Source: Deltaproteobacteria bacterium
GTDB taxonomy: Bacteria; Desulfobacterota; Desulfarculia; Desulfarculales; Desulfarculaceae
Direction: 5' to 3'
Length of the DNA stretch: 9,854 nt
Assembly: GCA_021815655.1 (NCBI GenBank)
Contig: JAKAGJ010000035.1
Span: 1-9,854 of the forward strand
Position numbers and translations under genes: made by a program. This document shows positions 9,490 to 9,854 of this stretch, in pieces. Each line of letters starts with the position of its first letter. Within the stretch, counting starts at the first letter, position 1. The notes beneath the pieces were generated by a model, which made no database searches, had not been told where the DNA came from, and was given only the letters and a program-made list of their open reading frames with translations.

Positions 9490-9854
9490 ATGCATCATTT
9501 CGCTTATCAAGACGGCCAGCTTCTGGCCGAGGGCGTGAGCCTGGATCATATCGCCCGCCAGGTGGGCACCCCCACCTACGTCTATTCCCAGGCCACCCTG
9601 ACCCGCCACTTCCAGGCCTTCAGCCAGGCCTTTGACGGCCTGGACACCCTGATCTGCTTCGCGGTCAAGGCCAACACCAACCGCGCGGTGATGGGTATCT
9701 TCGCTTCCCTGGGCGGCGGCGCCGACATCGTCAGCGGGGGCGAGCTGTACCGGGCCTTGGCCGCCGGCGTGCAGCCGGAGCGCATCGTGTATTCGGGCGT
9801 GGGCAAGAGCGAGGCCGAGATGGAGGCCGCGCTGGGAGCCGGCATCCTGATGTT
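9490..9854 (+). CDS. lysA: diaminopimelate decarboxylase, 5' part only
   Basis: The first 121 codons of LysA, which decarboxylates meso-diaminopimelate to lysine using PLP, run off the window edge. The sequence opens MHHFAYQDGQLLAEGVSLDH and then IARQVGTPTYVYSQATL, the standard start of the alanine-racemase-fold decarboxylases. CFAVKANTN (56-64) contains the PLP-binding lysine K60, and GGGADIVSGGELYRAL (75-90) is a conserved family block. The decarboxylase family also includes ornithine/arginine decarboxylases and carboxynorspermidine decarboxylase, but GGGADIVSGGEL and the HFAYQDGQLLAEG start fit LysA. The ATG at 9490 has only a weak ribosome site (AGAGTAG, 9481-9487). The C-terminal domain with the cysteine that completes the active site is not in the window. 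Confidence 0.94.
   Translation, partial: MHHFAYQDGQLLAEGVSLDHIARQVGTPTYVYSQATLTRHFQAFSQAFDGLDTLICFAVKANTNRAVMGIFASLGGGADIVSGGELYRALAAGVQPERIVYSGVGKSEAEMEAALGAGILM

Noticed and set aside
8398..9609. Minus-strand open frame of 403 codons opposite the lipoprotein gene and lysA start
   Set aside because: It mirrors the third-position GC bias of the coding strand. The translation is histidine- and glycine-rich without motifs, whereas the plus strand has a clean signal peptide and domains.

Overview
The window holds ten protein genes, all on the + strand, in dense high-GC DNA. Coding sequence is GC-rich throughout except one small gene at 5178-5549. The gene families and the order hslV-hslU-argB-argD-argF-argG-argH-lipoprotein-lysA suggest a high-GC Gram-negative bacterium, most likely a Desulfobacterota (deltaproteobacterial) lineage. 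That placement is inferred from gene order and protein style, because no rRNA or other marker is present.

Layout. Positions 1-1796 carry the 3' end of hslV and a complete hslU, the peptidase and the ATPase unfoldase of the HslVU protease. A 141-base gap (1797-1937) holds a perfect 27-bp inverted repeat followed at once by a small dyad that resembles an arginine-repressor box. Next come argB (1938-2834), a 194-base gap with a strong hairpin, and argD, argF, an unrecognised low-GC gene, argG and argH (3029-8368). A predicted fibronectin-type-III lipoprotein overlaps the end of argH, and a stem-loop terminator follows it. The window ends inside lysA (9490 onward).

How the genes work together. 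argB and argD perform the second and fourth steps of the acetylated branch that makes ornithine, and argF, argG and argH convert ornithine to arginine through citrulline and argininosuccinate. The window lacks N-acetylglutamate synthase (argA/argJ), the reductase argC and the deacetylation step, so these must lie elsewhere. ArgB has the N-terminal extension typical of arginine-inhibited N-acetylglutamate kinases, which suggests feedback control by the end product. lysA begins a separate lysine/diaminopimelate unit behind the terminator.

The features least explained by this housekeeping layout are the 123-residue gene of unknown function wedged between argF and argG (about 49% GC against 63-80% in sampled argF lines), a family of GC-rich palindromic repeats (a head-to-head pair at 1817-1894 and a single diverged copy at 5571-5606, just after the odd gene), and the lipoprotein, whose mature N-terminus resembles the LptM/LppL lipopeptides that precede lysA or dapF in gammaproteobacteria. 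I found no CRISPR array, tRNA, rRNA, transposase or phage gene, and nothing that clearly amounts to a new multi-gene system.
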